Origin: UBA4246 sp045113695
Lineage (GTDB): Bacteria; Bacillota; Clostridia; Christensenellales; Aristaeellaceae
Reading direction: 5' to 3'
Length of the DNA: 45,665 nt
NCBI GenBank assembly: GCA_045113695.1
Contig: JBGUJG010000129.1
Span: 1-45,665, forward strand
Below the pieces are notes generated by a model. That model was not told the DNA's origin and did no database searches. It worked only from the letters and a program-made list of their open reading frames with translations. Of the stretch, positions 9,289-17,021 are shown piece after piece (the first letter of the stretch is position 1; every line of letters starts with the position of its first letter). A program made the translations under genes and the position numbers.

Positions 9289-12200
9289 ATGACGGACTCA
9301 GCAACGCTTCCGCAGAGCTGGTCGGACTGGGAACTGACCGGCATCATCGGGGAGGGGTCCTATGCCACCGTCTATGAAGCGGTGCGGAAGGACGACCCTT
9401 CTGTTCGCGCTGCCGTCAAGGTCATTTCGATCCCGCGGGACGAATCCGAGATCCGGGACCTTGCTTCCCAGGGGTTCGATCTTCCCCAGACAAAAGATTA
9501 TTTCAATAAAACCGTCGAGGAGTTCATCCGCGAAGTCAAGGTGATGGAGCTCTTCAAGGGCACCCAGAACATCGTCAGCATCGAGGATTACAAAGTAGAG
9601 CCCCGGGAGGACGGCATCGGCAGCCGGATCTTCATCCGCATGGAACTCCTCACCTCCCTGGATCAGTACCTCAGCGGAATTGAACTGACGGAAGAAGAGG
9701 CCGCACAGATCGGCATCGACCTGTGCTCCGCCCTTTCCCTGTGCATGAGCCAGAACCTCGTGCACAGGGACATCAAGCCGGAGAACATCTTTGTCAACGA
9801 CCGGCTGGGGAACCATGTGTTCTATAAGCTCGGCGATTTTGGTATCGCGCGGACCCTGGAGCACCGCACCGCCGGCATGAGCGCCAGGGGCACGCCAAAC
9901 TACATCGCCCCGGAGGCCGCCCTCGGCAAGCCTTACGATACCCGGGCCGATATCTACTCCCTGGGCCTGACCCTCTACCGCCTGCTCAACAACAACCGCC
10001 TGCCCTTCTTCCCGCAGACGCCGCTGTATACCCCCGCCGCCAAGCGGGAAGCCCTGATGCGCCGCATGGCCGGGGAAACCCCGGAACCGCCGGCGAACGC
10101 TTCTCCCAGGATGGCGGCGGTGATCCTGAAGGCCTGCAGTTTCCGCCCGGAAGACCGCTATCAAACCGCCGACGAAATGAAGCTGGCGCTGGAAGCGGCT
10201 GTTTCTCATGGGCGGACACCGTCCCCGGAGTCCGCGGAAAAGCCCGTCCGTCCGGCCCAATCTGATCAGACGGCGAATCTGACGGCCGGTCCGGAGGGCT
10301 CCGCACAAAACGGAAATCAGGAACCGGACCGGCCCCATCAGAAACCCGCCGGGAAGAAAGGTCTGAAAACCGGGCTGATCCTGGCAGCCGTTCTGCTGCT
10401 GCTGGGTATCGGATACCTGGTTATGTCCGGCAGGCTGCAGCCCGGGCCTGCCGAATCGCCCGTCCGGACGGCCGCATCCCCGGAAGCTTCCGCGGCCCTG
10501 CCGCCGACGGCAGCCCCCGAACCGACCGCCCTTCCTGCAGCTTCTCCCTCGCCTTCTCCTTCGCCCACGCCGACCGTTCCTCCGACGCCGGTTCCGACCG
10601 CTGTCCCGGAACCCTTTGAGGGCTGGGGCAGAGTGGCGGAACCGAACGTTCCCCTGCGCGTCAACCTCAGCGACAATTCAGATATCCGCGCGATCCTCCC
10701 GAACGGGGAATTTCTCCGGGTCTATGCACAGGCGGACGGCGGAAACGGAACGCTGTGGTGTCTGGTGGAAACAGACGACGGAACGATCGGCTACGTCCGC
10801 CGCGATCAGGTGCGGCCCCCGCTGAACGGCGAGCCGACCCCGTCTCCCGAACCGACGGAAACGCCGGTCCCGTCCGTCCCGCCCTCTCCGTCTCCGACGG
10901 TAACGCCCTGGCTGTCCCCAGCCCCGTCCCCGGATCCTACGCCGACCCCCGTCCCGGTGCCCGCCGATACGCAGGTTCCGGTGGTTTTTGTGAACGTATG
11001 CTACGTGTCGGACAAAGGATACGTACTGTACGAGGGAAAGGTGCGGCTGTCCGAATCCGGCACCCTGGCCGCCGACCCGGAGGTTCTGCCGGAAGGATAT
11101 GAACTGACAGGGGAGACGTCCCGATATATCTCCCTGGAGCACGGCGCCGCCAGCCCTGATTATGTGGAATTCACCGCAAAGAAAAAAGCGACGCCCGCTC
11201 CGACCGCCGTGCCCACACCCACGCCCATACCTTCACCCACACCTTCTCCGACGCCTACACCCACGCCTGCAACTTCGCCGACGCCCACGATCACACCGGT
11301 CCCGACGGCCACGCCGTCTCCCACGCCGATGCCAACGCCCACGCCGATGCCAACGCCCACGCCGACGCCTGCCCCCACCATGACCCCGCCGCCCCTTGAC
11401 GGGTGGGCGCGGCTGACAGAGGACGGCGTTCCGCTGCGGGCCAGCTTCAGCGATCACTCGGCCGTCCTTGGAAACCTTCCGGAAGACCAGTTTGTGAAGG
11501 TACTCCGCCAGGTCCGGGACGGAAAGGGCGGCATCTGGTGCTTTGTCCAGACGGATGACGGGATGATCGGATATATATTCCGCGGCCAGCTGCGCCTGCC
11601 CCGGACGGACGAACCCACGCCGTCCCCCGTCCCGACAGCCACGCCGACGCCGGCGCCTTCTCCGACACCCACGCCCACACCGGTCCCGACGGCCACGCCG
11701 ACGCCGGCGCCTTCTCCGACACCCACATCCACACCGGTCCCGACGGCCACACTGACGCCGACACCCACGCCGACACCTACGCCGGCGTCAACACCTGCGC
11801 CCACATCCACGCCGTCTCCCACGCCGGCGCCAACTCCTGCACCCACATCGACGCCGACACCCACGCCCACACCGGTCCCGACGGCCACGCCTGCGCCGGC
11901 ACCCACTTATCTTCCCGCGCTCCGGACCGGGGATACCGTCCGTTTCGGCCAGTACCGGCAGGATAGCAGGAAAAAGCAGGATATTCTCTGGCAGGTGCTC
12001 GACGTACAGGGGAATAACGCCCTGCTGCTGGCGGGCAGCGGGCTGGCCACACTGCCGTATCACGAGAAAAAAGCCGCCGTCGACTGGGCCGGCAGTTCCG
12101 TCAGGGACTGGCTGAACAGCGATTTCCTGGCCACCGCCTTTACCGAAGAAGAACGGGCGGCCATCCTGCTGACCCATGTCGAAAACAGCAAGGATCAGGG

Positions 12201-12621
12201 CTATCCGGAATGGCCCGCCGGCGGCAGGAATACGGACGACCGGGTTTTCCTGCTCAGCTATCAGGAAGCCTTCTCCAGATATTTCCATGACGACGGAGCC
12301 CGCCGCTGCACCCCGACCTATATGGCTCAGGCCGAGATGGAAAACAAGACGGAGGATTTCTGCGTCTGGTGGCTCCGGTCCCCCGGCAACGAGCCGGGTC
12401 GCGCCGCCTGCGTCTGGTCTGACGGCGTACGCCGCTATCTTTCCGTCAACGCTTTGGATGTCTGCGTCCGCCCGGCGCTCTGGGTGGATATGACGCTGCA
12501 TCCTTTTACGCCGGAACCGGCTGCCGCGCAGACACCGGTATCTGCCGTTCCTGCTGCCTCCCCGGATGCAGACCTGCTGTTTGCGCTTGGCTGCGCCGAT
12601 TCCTTTGGCGTCCGTCCGTAA
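9289..12621 (+). CDS. Transmembrane Ser/Thr protein kinase with SH3b and DUF6273 ectodomain
   Basis: 1110 residues. The cytoplasmic kinase (about 15-295) has all key motifs: glycine loop GEGSYATV (21-28), Lys44, HRD at 159-161, DFG at 183-185 and APE at 207-209, so it should be active. One membrane segment (about 361-381) follows. Outside come two bacterial SH3-like domains (about 445-510 and 705-773; both with WC[LF]V[EQ]TDDG and a GY[VI] strand), a small MucBP-like domain between them, Pro/Thr-rich linkers, and a C-terminal DUF6273 domain (about 879-1068; FGQY, WWLRSPG and VRPALWVDM motifs). PASTA-type kinases sense muropeptides; here SH3b and DUF6273 may play that sensor role (inference). 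The ATG at 9289 is preceded by GGGGAAAA. It is monocistronic. Confidence 0.92.
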   Translation: MTDSATLPQSWSDWELTGIIGEGSYATVYEAVRKDDPSVRAAVKVISIPRDESEIRDLASQGFDLPQTKDYFNKTVEEFIREVKVMELFKGTQNIVSIEDYKVEPREDGIGSRIFIRMELLTSLDQYLSGIELTEEEAAQIGIDLCSALSLCMSQNLVHRDIKPENIFVNDRLGNHVFYKLGDFGIARTLEHRTAGMSARGTPNYIAPEAALGKPYDTRADIYSLGLTLYRLLNNNRLPFFPQTPLYTPAAKREALMRRMAGETPEPPANASPRMAAVILKACSFRPEDRYQTADEMKLALEAAVSHGRTPSPESAEKPVRPAQSDQTANLTAGPEGSAQNGNQEPDRPHQKPAGKKGLKTGLILAAVLLLLGIGYLVMSGRLQPGPAESPVRTAASPEASAALPPTAAPEPTALPAASPSPSPSPTPTVPPTPVPTAVPEPFEGWGRVAEPNVPLRVNLSDNSDIRAILPNGEFLRVYAQADGGNGTLWCLVETDDGTIGYVRRDQVRPPLNGEPTPSPEPTETPVPSVPPSPSPTVTPWLSPAPSPDPTPTPVPVPADTQVPVVFVNVCYVSDKGYVLYEGKVRLSESGTLAADPEVLPEGYELTGETSRYISLEHGAASPDYVEFTAKKKATPAPTAVPTPTPIPSPTPSPTPTPTPATSPTPTITPVPTATPSPTPMPTPTPMPTPTPTPAPTMTPPPLDGWARLTEDGVPLRASFSDHSAVLGNLPEDQFVKVLRQVRDGKGGIWCFVQTDDGMIGYIFRGQLRLPRTDEPTPSPVPTATPTPAPSPTPTPTPVPTATPTPAPSPTPTSTPVPTATLTPTPTPTPTPASTPAPTSTPSPTPAPTPAPTSTPTPTPTPVPTATPAPAPTYLPALRTGDTVRFGQYRQDSRKKQDILWQVLDVQGNNALLLAGSGLATLPYHEKKAAVDWAGSSVRDWLNSDFLATAFTEEERAAILLTHVENSKDQGYPEWPAGGRNTDDRVFLLSYQEAFSRYFHDDGARRCTPTYMAQAEMENKTEDFCVWWLRSPGNEPGRAACVWSDGVRRYLSVNALDVCVRPALWVDMTLHPFTPEPAAAQTPVSAVPAASPDADLLFALGCADSFGVRP
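11197..11390 (+). repeat. Coding low-complexity Pro/Thr repeat 1 in the kinase
   Basis: Imperfect 6- and 12-nt tandem units built on ACGCC(C/G) encode alternating Thr-Pro in the linker before the second SH3b domain. The unit length is a multiple of three, so copy-number change would keep the frame. Confidence 0.7.
11611..11910 (+). repeat. Coding low-complexity Pro/Thr repeat 2 in the kinase
   Basis: About 300 nt of imperfect ACGCCGAC/CCCACG units. A longer module (starting around CCGGTCCCGACGGCCACG) recurs near 11626, 11680 and 11734 and again near 11870. It encodes the Thr-Pro linker between the second SH3b domain and DUF6273. The module spacing is close to 54 nt, which suggests slippage-driven length variation. 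Confidence 0.7.
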
Positions 12622-12627
12622 GGGAAC

Positions 12628-12667
12628 CGTAAAACCCATTTCACAGGAACCGCATGAAGCATATTAT
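12628..12667 (+). promoter_or_regulatory. Promoter of the 12720 gene, with the shared CGTAAAACCC element
   Basis: CGTAAAACCCATTTCACAG (12628-12646) contains the -35-like TTTCAC (12639-12644), and TATTAT (12662-12667) follows after 17 nt. The same 19-mer with one change, and a -10-like hexamer at the same distance, occurs at 14100-14139. The repetition is the main support, because the hexamers are only moderate. The -10 box lies in the loop of the kinase terminator. Confidence 0.55.
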
Positions 12668-12695
12668 CCTGAAGACTGCGGTTCCTGTTTTCTCT
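12644..12695 (+). terminator. Rho-independent terminator after the kinase gene
   Basis: A perfect 11-bp stem CAGGAACCGCA/TGCGGTTCCTG (12644-12654 with 12677-12687) encloses a 22-nt loop and is followed by TTTTCTCTGTTTTTT. It overlaps the promoter of the next gene. Confidence 0.8.
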
Positions 12696-12719
12696 GTTTT
12701 TTCATGGGAGGAAATGCGT

Positions 12720-14045
12720 ATGAGCGACATGTTTGAACAAAGCGGCACTTTTACCAGGAACGCCTGGGAATGGCTGTATGAAACGGTAGACCACGATCAG
12801 TTCCTGGACCGGGACTCGGAGCTGATCTATCAGTCCCTGGAAAACGATTTCAGGCCGGTTTATTTCGGGAAATACCTGCAGCATTTCATCTTCAAAAAGA
12901 CCGGCATGGAAGGGGTCTATACTGACCTGACGGTCAAGGATTATCAGACGATCATCCAGGACGCTTTCCGGGACAACGGGACGCCGGCCTCTTTTACCCC
13001 TTCCACCGCCAAACTGAGCGCGCTGGCCAAAAACTGGTTGACTCAGCAGAGCGTCAGGCGGCAGGCCGTGCTGCTGATGGGCTTCGGCCTGAAAATGAGC
13101 GTGGCGGAGGTCAACGAGTTTCTCTACAAGGCCCTGCTGGAGCCGCTGCTGAATGAACAGAACCCTTTTGAAGCCATCTGCAGATACTGTTATCAGCACG
13201 GCTGCGGATACCATAAATTCCAGCAGCTCCGGCAGATCTACGAACAGCTTGACCCGGACCATCCAGACCTGCGTCCGCTGTACGAAGCGCAGCCGGCCGG
13301 ACGCATGAAGCCCGTTTCCACCCTGCAGGACGATGTCCGGCTGATCCAATCCCTGGCGCCGCTGAAAAAACAGGGCGCCGGCCAGTCGGCCGACGTCACG
13401 ATGGAAAGGTTTCTGTCCCTGTACGATGAAGCCAGGCGTCTGATTTTCGCACAGGCCCTGGACGTGATGGACACGGAAGCCCGCCTGCTGGCCCGCCGGC
13501 TGCGGGAAAACCTGAGCCGGTCCCAGCGGCTGTATGATTATGAAAAGCAGGAAAAGGTCCGGCAGGCGGAAGAACGGCCGGCCGCGATGAAGTGGGAAGA
13601 CATCTCCGAAAGCGATCTGGAGCAGATCCTGTGCTCCGCCATCCCGATGGACGCAAACGGGAACCTGATTTCCACCCGCCTTTCCACCCTGAACGCCCAG
13701 TTTGAGGGCAAACGGTTCAGCCGCAAGCGCATCAACAATATCCTTCTGCGGAAATCGGAGCCCGACCGCTTTGACCTGATCACGCTGAACTTCCTGATCT
13801 TTTCCCTGCGGGTGGAAGAGGAGCCCAACGCCAAAAAACGGTACATGAGGTTTATAGAATCCACCAACCGGATCCTGTCGGACTGCTTCATGGGCCCGCT
13901 CTACGTAACGAACCCCTACGAATGCTTCGTGCTGATGTGCATGCTGTCCGTCTCCCCGCTGGAGACATACAATGACGTGATCGAAAAAAGCTACCGCGCA
14001 GATCCCGGCGCTGACCGGGATTCTCCGGATAAACAGCCGGGCTGA
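12720..14045 (+). CDS. Uncharacterised cytoplasmic protein
   Basis: 441 residues, no signal peptide or membrane segment. I do not recognise the family. GGGAGG at 12706-12711 selects the ATG at 12720 over in-frame ATGs at 12654 and 12714. It is helix-rich. A central stretch (about 118-150, SVRRQAVLLMGFGLKMSVAE followed by VNEFLYKALLEPL) has the spacing of helices 3-5 of XRE-type helix-turn-helix domains, but this is weak. The C-terminal third is rich in charged residues and has a KRFSRKRINNILL segment that could bind nucleic acid. The gene follows the kinase directly and has its own promoter, matching that of the next transcription unit. Phosphorylation by the neighbouring kinase is a testable guess only. 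Confidence 0.85.
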   Translation: MSDMFEQSGTFTRNAWEWLYETVDHDQFLDRDSELIYQSLENDFRPVYFGKYLQHFIFKKTGMEGVYTDLTVKDYQTIIQDAFRDNGTPASFTPSTAKLSALAKNWLTQQSVRRQAVLLMGFGLKMSVAEVNEFLYKALLEPLLNEQNPFEAICRYCYQHGCGYHKFQQLRQIYEQLDPDHPDLRPLYEAQPAGRMKPVSTLQDDVRLIQSLAPLKKQGAGQSADVTMERFLSLYDEARRLIFAQALDVMDTEARLLARRLRENLSRSQRLYDYEKQEKVRQAEERPAAMKWEDISESDLEQILCSAIPMDANGNLISTRLSTLNAQFEGKRFSRKRINNILLRKSEPDRFDLITLNFLIFSLRVEEEPNAKKRYMRFIESTNRILSDCFMGPLYVTNPYECFVLMCMLSVSPLETYNDVIEKSYRADPGADRDSPDKQPG

Positions 14046-14061
14046 CCTTTGTCCGTCCTTC

Positions 14062-14099
14062 CCGCCGCCAGGTCCTTTGACCCGGCGGCGGCATTCTTT
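14062..14099 (+). terminator. Probable rho-independent terminator
   Basis: An 8-bp GC stem CCGCCGCC/GGCGGCGG (14062-14069 with 14084-14091) is followed by a broken T tract, CATTCTTTC. It separates the 12720 gene from the promoter at 14100. Confidence 0.65.
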
Positions 14100-14139
14100 C
14101 GTAAAACCCGTTTCACAGCGTTTTCCGGCCGCGTGTTAT
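14100..14139 (+). promoter_or_regulatory. Promoter of the 14211 gene, second copy of the shared element
   Basis: CGTAAAACCCGTTTCACAG (14100-14118) differs at one position from the element at 12628. TTTCAC (14111-14116) and TGTTAT (14134-14139) are 17 nt apart, the same geometry as the first copy. Confidence 0.55.
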
Positions 14140-14210
14140 GATGCAATCGTCACAGAAACCACAGTGCAAACCATGGCTGTTGCCGGCACACTGCCGGGAA
14201 GGAGGATTTT

Positions 14211-14729
14211 ATGAAACGCGTTCTGATCATCGTCCTGGCCCTGACCCTGCTGTCTGTTTCTTTTTTCCCTTCCTCCTGCGCGGAAGAACCGGTCCGGCCG
14301 CTGAACGTGGCGTCTTCCAAAGGATCCGTTGTTTTTCCGGGCGCCGGGGTAGACCTGACCTGGTCCAGAATCAACGGCGCTGTGAAATACAGGATCTCCG
14401 TCCGGAACGCCGGGACCGGCGAAGCCCTGATCCGCAGCCGGATAGTCTTCGGCAATTCCTTCCGGATCAATCCTTCCCTCACTTTCCCCGGCCGCCGGCT
14501 GGAAATCAGGGTATCCGCACTGAACGCGCAGGGATATCCCTTCGTCTCGGAAACCATCCTGGTCATCACAAGGGACATTTTTCCCGGCTATTCCACCGAA
14601 TATGAAGCCTGGCGCAACGCCGGCATCCCGGAAGCTCCAGGCTGCCTGAACAGCACCGGCCCTTCCGGCCCGGCGGACGCGATCCAGGATTTCAGGAACC
14701 TGTGCGACCGTCTGCTGGCCCAGGCATGA
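14211..14729 (+). CDS. Small secreted beta-sandwich (Fn3-like) protein
   Basis: 172 residues. GGGAAGGAGG at 14197-14204 precedes the ATG. A signal peptide is clear (MKRVLIIVLALTLLSVSFF, cut near SCAEE). The body has the alternating pattern of an Fn3- or Ig-like sandwich: VDLTWSRINGAVKYRISVRN, then FRINPSLTFPGRRLEIRVSA, then a third strand pair with ETILVITRD. The assignment rests on the W...Y-x-I-x-V pattern, not on a recognised family. It is likely cotranscribed with the Sel1-repeat gene 35 nt downstream and may be its exported partner. No catalytic motif is visible. Confidence 0.82.
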   Translation: MKRVLIIVLALTLLSVSFFPSSCAEEPVRPLNVASSKGSVVFPGAGVDLTWSRINGAVKYRISVRNAGTGEALIRSRIVFGNSFRINPSLTFPGRRLEIRVSALNAQGYPFVSETILVITRDIFPGYSTEYEAWRNAGIPEAPGCLNSTGPSGPADAIQDFRNLCDRLLAQA

Positions 14730-14764
14730 CTGAATCAGATTTGCTCTGCAAAGAAAAGAAAACC

Positions 14765-16094
14765 ATGAAGATAAAACATTTCTGCCGCTTTCTGGCACTG
14801 ATTCTCCTTTCGCTGTGTCTGCCCATCCCGGCGAACACTGCCTTCGCAGAATCCGCGGAAGCGCTGTATGCCCTTGCCCTGACCTATTACCACGGCGACG
14901 GGGTGAAACGGGACGACGCCAAAGCCCTTGAACTGCTGGAACAGGCATCGGCGCTGGGCAGCGCCGATGCCGCGATGAAAATCGGTGATTATTGCCGCTT
15001 TGGCAGGAGCTCCTTTGACGTGGTCAAAATGGATCATCTGCCGTATCATGAATGGTATAAGAGAGCGCTTTTCCTCTACAAGGCGGCTGCTGAAACCGGC
15101 GATCCGGAGGCCCATGTACAGAATCGGCATGATGTATGAGAATGGCTATGGCGTCGAAAGTGACACGAATACGGCCATGGTCTGGTATCAGAAGGCCGCC
15201 GGACAGGGCAGTCCTGAAGCCATGCGCCGGATCGGCCAACTGTATGAAAGCGAAGCACGCTGCGGCTTGGACTACAAGGAAAAAGAACTCCGGTATGCAC
15301 TCGAATGGTATCGGAAAGCGGCCGAAGCGGGCGATAAAAACGCCCTGTTCCGGATCGGTGAGTTTTACGAATACGGACATATCGTCGAAAAAGACATCGA
15401 GCAGGCCATGCTGTGGTATTTTATGGCGGCCGATGCCGGCGATCCGGAGGCCTGCAATCATCTGGGCAGACTGTATAGGTCCGGACAGGGATTTCTGAAC
15501 AAAGACCGGCACCTTGCGGAAAAATGGTACCGGAAAGCGGCAGAGGCAGGTGATCCGGAAGCCATGTGGAACCTTGGCAGGATGTTTTTCTTAGACGACG
15601 GGCCCGGGCAGGATTATGACCTTGCCGTTGACTGGCTTCAGAAAGCTTATGACCATTATGATATCTTCGACGACTTCGTAACGGTCCTTTGGTGCGATCT
15701 GAGGAGCGCCAAAGCCTTTGCCCGCGCTTTTCATTTCCTGTTCAACGAATCGGAAAAGGACCCGGGCCTGGCGTTTTCCCAGTTTTTTGAAATTGTCAAT
15801 CAATCCTTATGGTATTCTGAGAAGGCCGTATACTGGCTGGGCTACATGTATGACAGCGGTATCGGAGTTCAGCAGAACCGTCAGAAAGCTCTGGAATGGT
15901 TTATGGCAGCTGCCGAAGAAGGAAATTCGAGAGCCATGCACCGGATCGGCCTCATGTACCGGGACGGCGAAGGCGTCCCCCGGGATTTGGAAAAGGCCGA
16001 AAGCTGGCTATTCAGTACCGTTCTGCACGGATCAGAAGAAAGCCTGTCCGCGCTGACAGAGCTTTTGCAGCTGACCCCGGCCGTTTCCGACTGA
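14765..16094 (+). pseudogene. Exported Sel1-repeat protein interrupted by a +1 frameshift
   Basis: The ATG at 14765 opens a signal peptide (MKIKHFCRF, hydrophobic core, cut near TAFAES), followed by Sel1-type repeats (ALxYYHGDGVKRDDAKALELLEQA). At 15111-15113 the frame ends in GDPEAH plus a few non-family residues. The next frame continues the family pattern as GDPEAM-YRIGMMYENGYG if one C of the CCC run is removed. The repeats then run on to 16094 with about seven more units (AMxWYxKAAEAGDPEA). The repaired protein would be 442 residues. Sel1 repeats are alpha/alpha scaffolds for protein contacts. The lesion may be a real mutation, phase variation at a very short C run, or an assembly error. 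The ribosome site is weak (AAAGAAAAG); it probably depends on the upstream gene. Confidence 0.85.
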
Positions 16095-16126
16095 GCATGA
16101 CTGCTCCGCCAATGAATGCATGCGTT

Positions 16127-16822
16127 TTACTTCCTGTCCGGCTCCTGCTGGATCACCGGCCCGGAAGACGTTTTCCGGATGTGCGCCGTGTCGTTGAACA
16201 GTTCCAGCCTCGGATGGACGTATCGGCCCGGCCGGTCCGGGAATTCCAGGATGATGACGGACGTAAAATCATACGGAAGCACCGTACATACGTAGGGAAA
16301 GGGCAGGGACAGCAGGTGGGCAAGCACGCAGGCCCCGGAACCGCCGTGGCTGAACAGGGCAACGGTCCGGTCCGTGTTTTCCCCGCAGAGAAAACGGCAG
16401 CCTTCGTGCCGGTAGCCCAGCGTTTCCATCAACCCGTCGATTTTTTCTGAGATCATGTCCAGATATTCCACGGCCTGATTCTGCTGATAATAGGGGTGCT
16501 GCCGCCAGGCTTCCATCCGGAAATCGTAGTTTTCCTCCGAAATCATCCGGTCGCTGACCGTCCAGGGATGGCCGTGATCCGGAATATCCGGCCCGCCCCA
16601 GGAAATTTCGTGCATATAGGGAAGCACCTGCACCGGCAGGTTCAGCCGCTTCGCCGTAAAGGAAGCCGTTTCCATCGCCCGGCCCATGGGGGAAGAATAG
16701 ACGGCGGAGATTCCTTCCCGCGCCAGCCGTTCCGCCGCGGCTTTTGCCTGCTGCCTGCCCGTTTCGGTCAGGCAGTCTTTTTCATAATCGGGTTCCCCGT
16801 GGCGCACCATGATCAGCCGCAT
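16127..16822 (-). CDS. Histidine phosphatase superfamily (phosphoglycerate mutase-like) protein
   Basis: 231 residues, cytoplasmic. The N-terminus LIMVRHGEP carries the RHG catalytic signature (His8 is the phospho-acceptor). The second conserved region, SSPMGRAMETA, fits the arginine that holds phosphate, and LFSHGGSGACVLAHLL near residue 185 gives the second catalytic histidine. Substrate cannot be told from sequence: members act on phosphosugars, nucleotides, alpha-ribazole phosphate or proteins. The ATG at 16822 has GGGAGGA at 16831-16837. It is convergent with the Sel1 gene (32 nt apart) and divergent from ftsH. Confidence 0.9.
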   Translation of the reverse strand: MRLIMVRHGEPDYEKDCLTETGRQQAKAAAERLAREGISAVYSSPMGRAMETASFTAKRLNLPVQVLPYMHEISWGGPDIPDHGHPWTVSDRMISEENYDFRMEAWRQHPYYQQNQAVEYLDMISEKIDGLMETLGYRHEGCRFLCGENTDRTVALFSHGGSGACVLAHLLSLPFPYVCTVLPYDFTSVIILEFPDRPGRYVHPRLELFNDTAHIRKTSSGPVIQQEPDRK

Positions 16823-16941
16823 ACAACCGTTCCTCCCTTTTTCTTTTCTGCTCTGCCCGGCGGACCAAAGCCGGATGGGACTCTTCCGCCGTCTGCCCTT
16901 TTTCTGCCATGATTTTGTTTCTTCCCTGACGGGTTCTCAAA

Positions 16942-16970
16942 TTGCTTTTTTTGACGGAATCGACTACAAT
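16942..16970 (+). promoter_or_regulatory. Promoter of ftsH
   Basis: TTGCTT (16942-16947) and TACAAT (16965-16970) are separated by 17 nt. A competing TTGACG at 16951 has no -10 at a proper distance. Confidence 0.55.
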
Positions 16971-17021
16971 ATAACCGCACGGCTTTCCTGCCGTGTAATG
17001 TCTGAACTGAAGGTGAAATAC

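Noticed and set aside
11197..11910. CRISPR-like or non-coding tandem repeats
   Set aside because: The units are multiples of three, in frame, and encode Thr-Pro linkers; there are no spacers.
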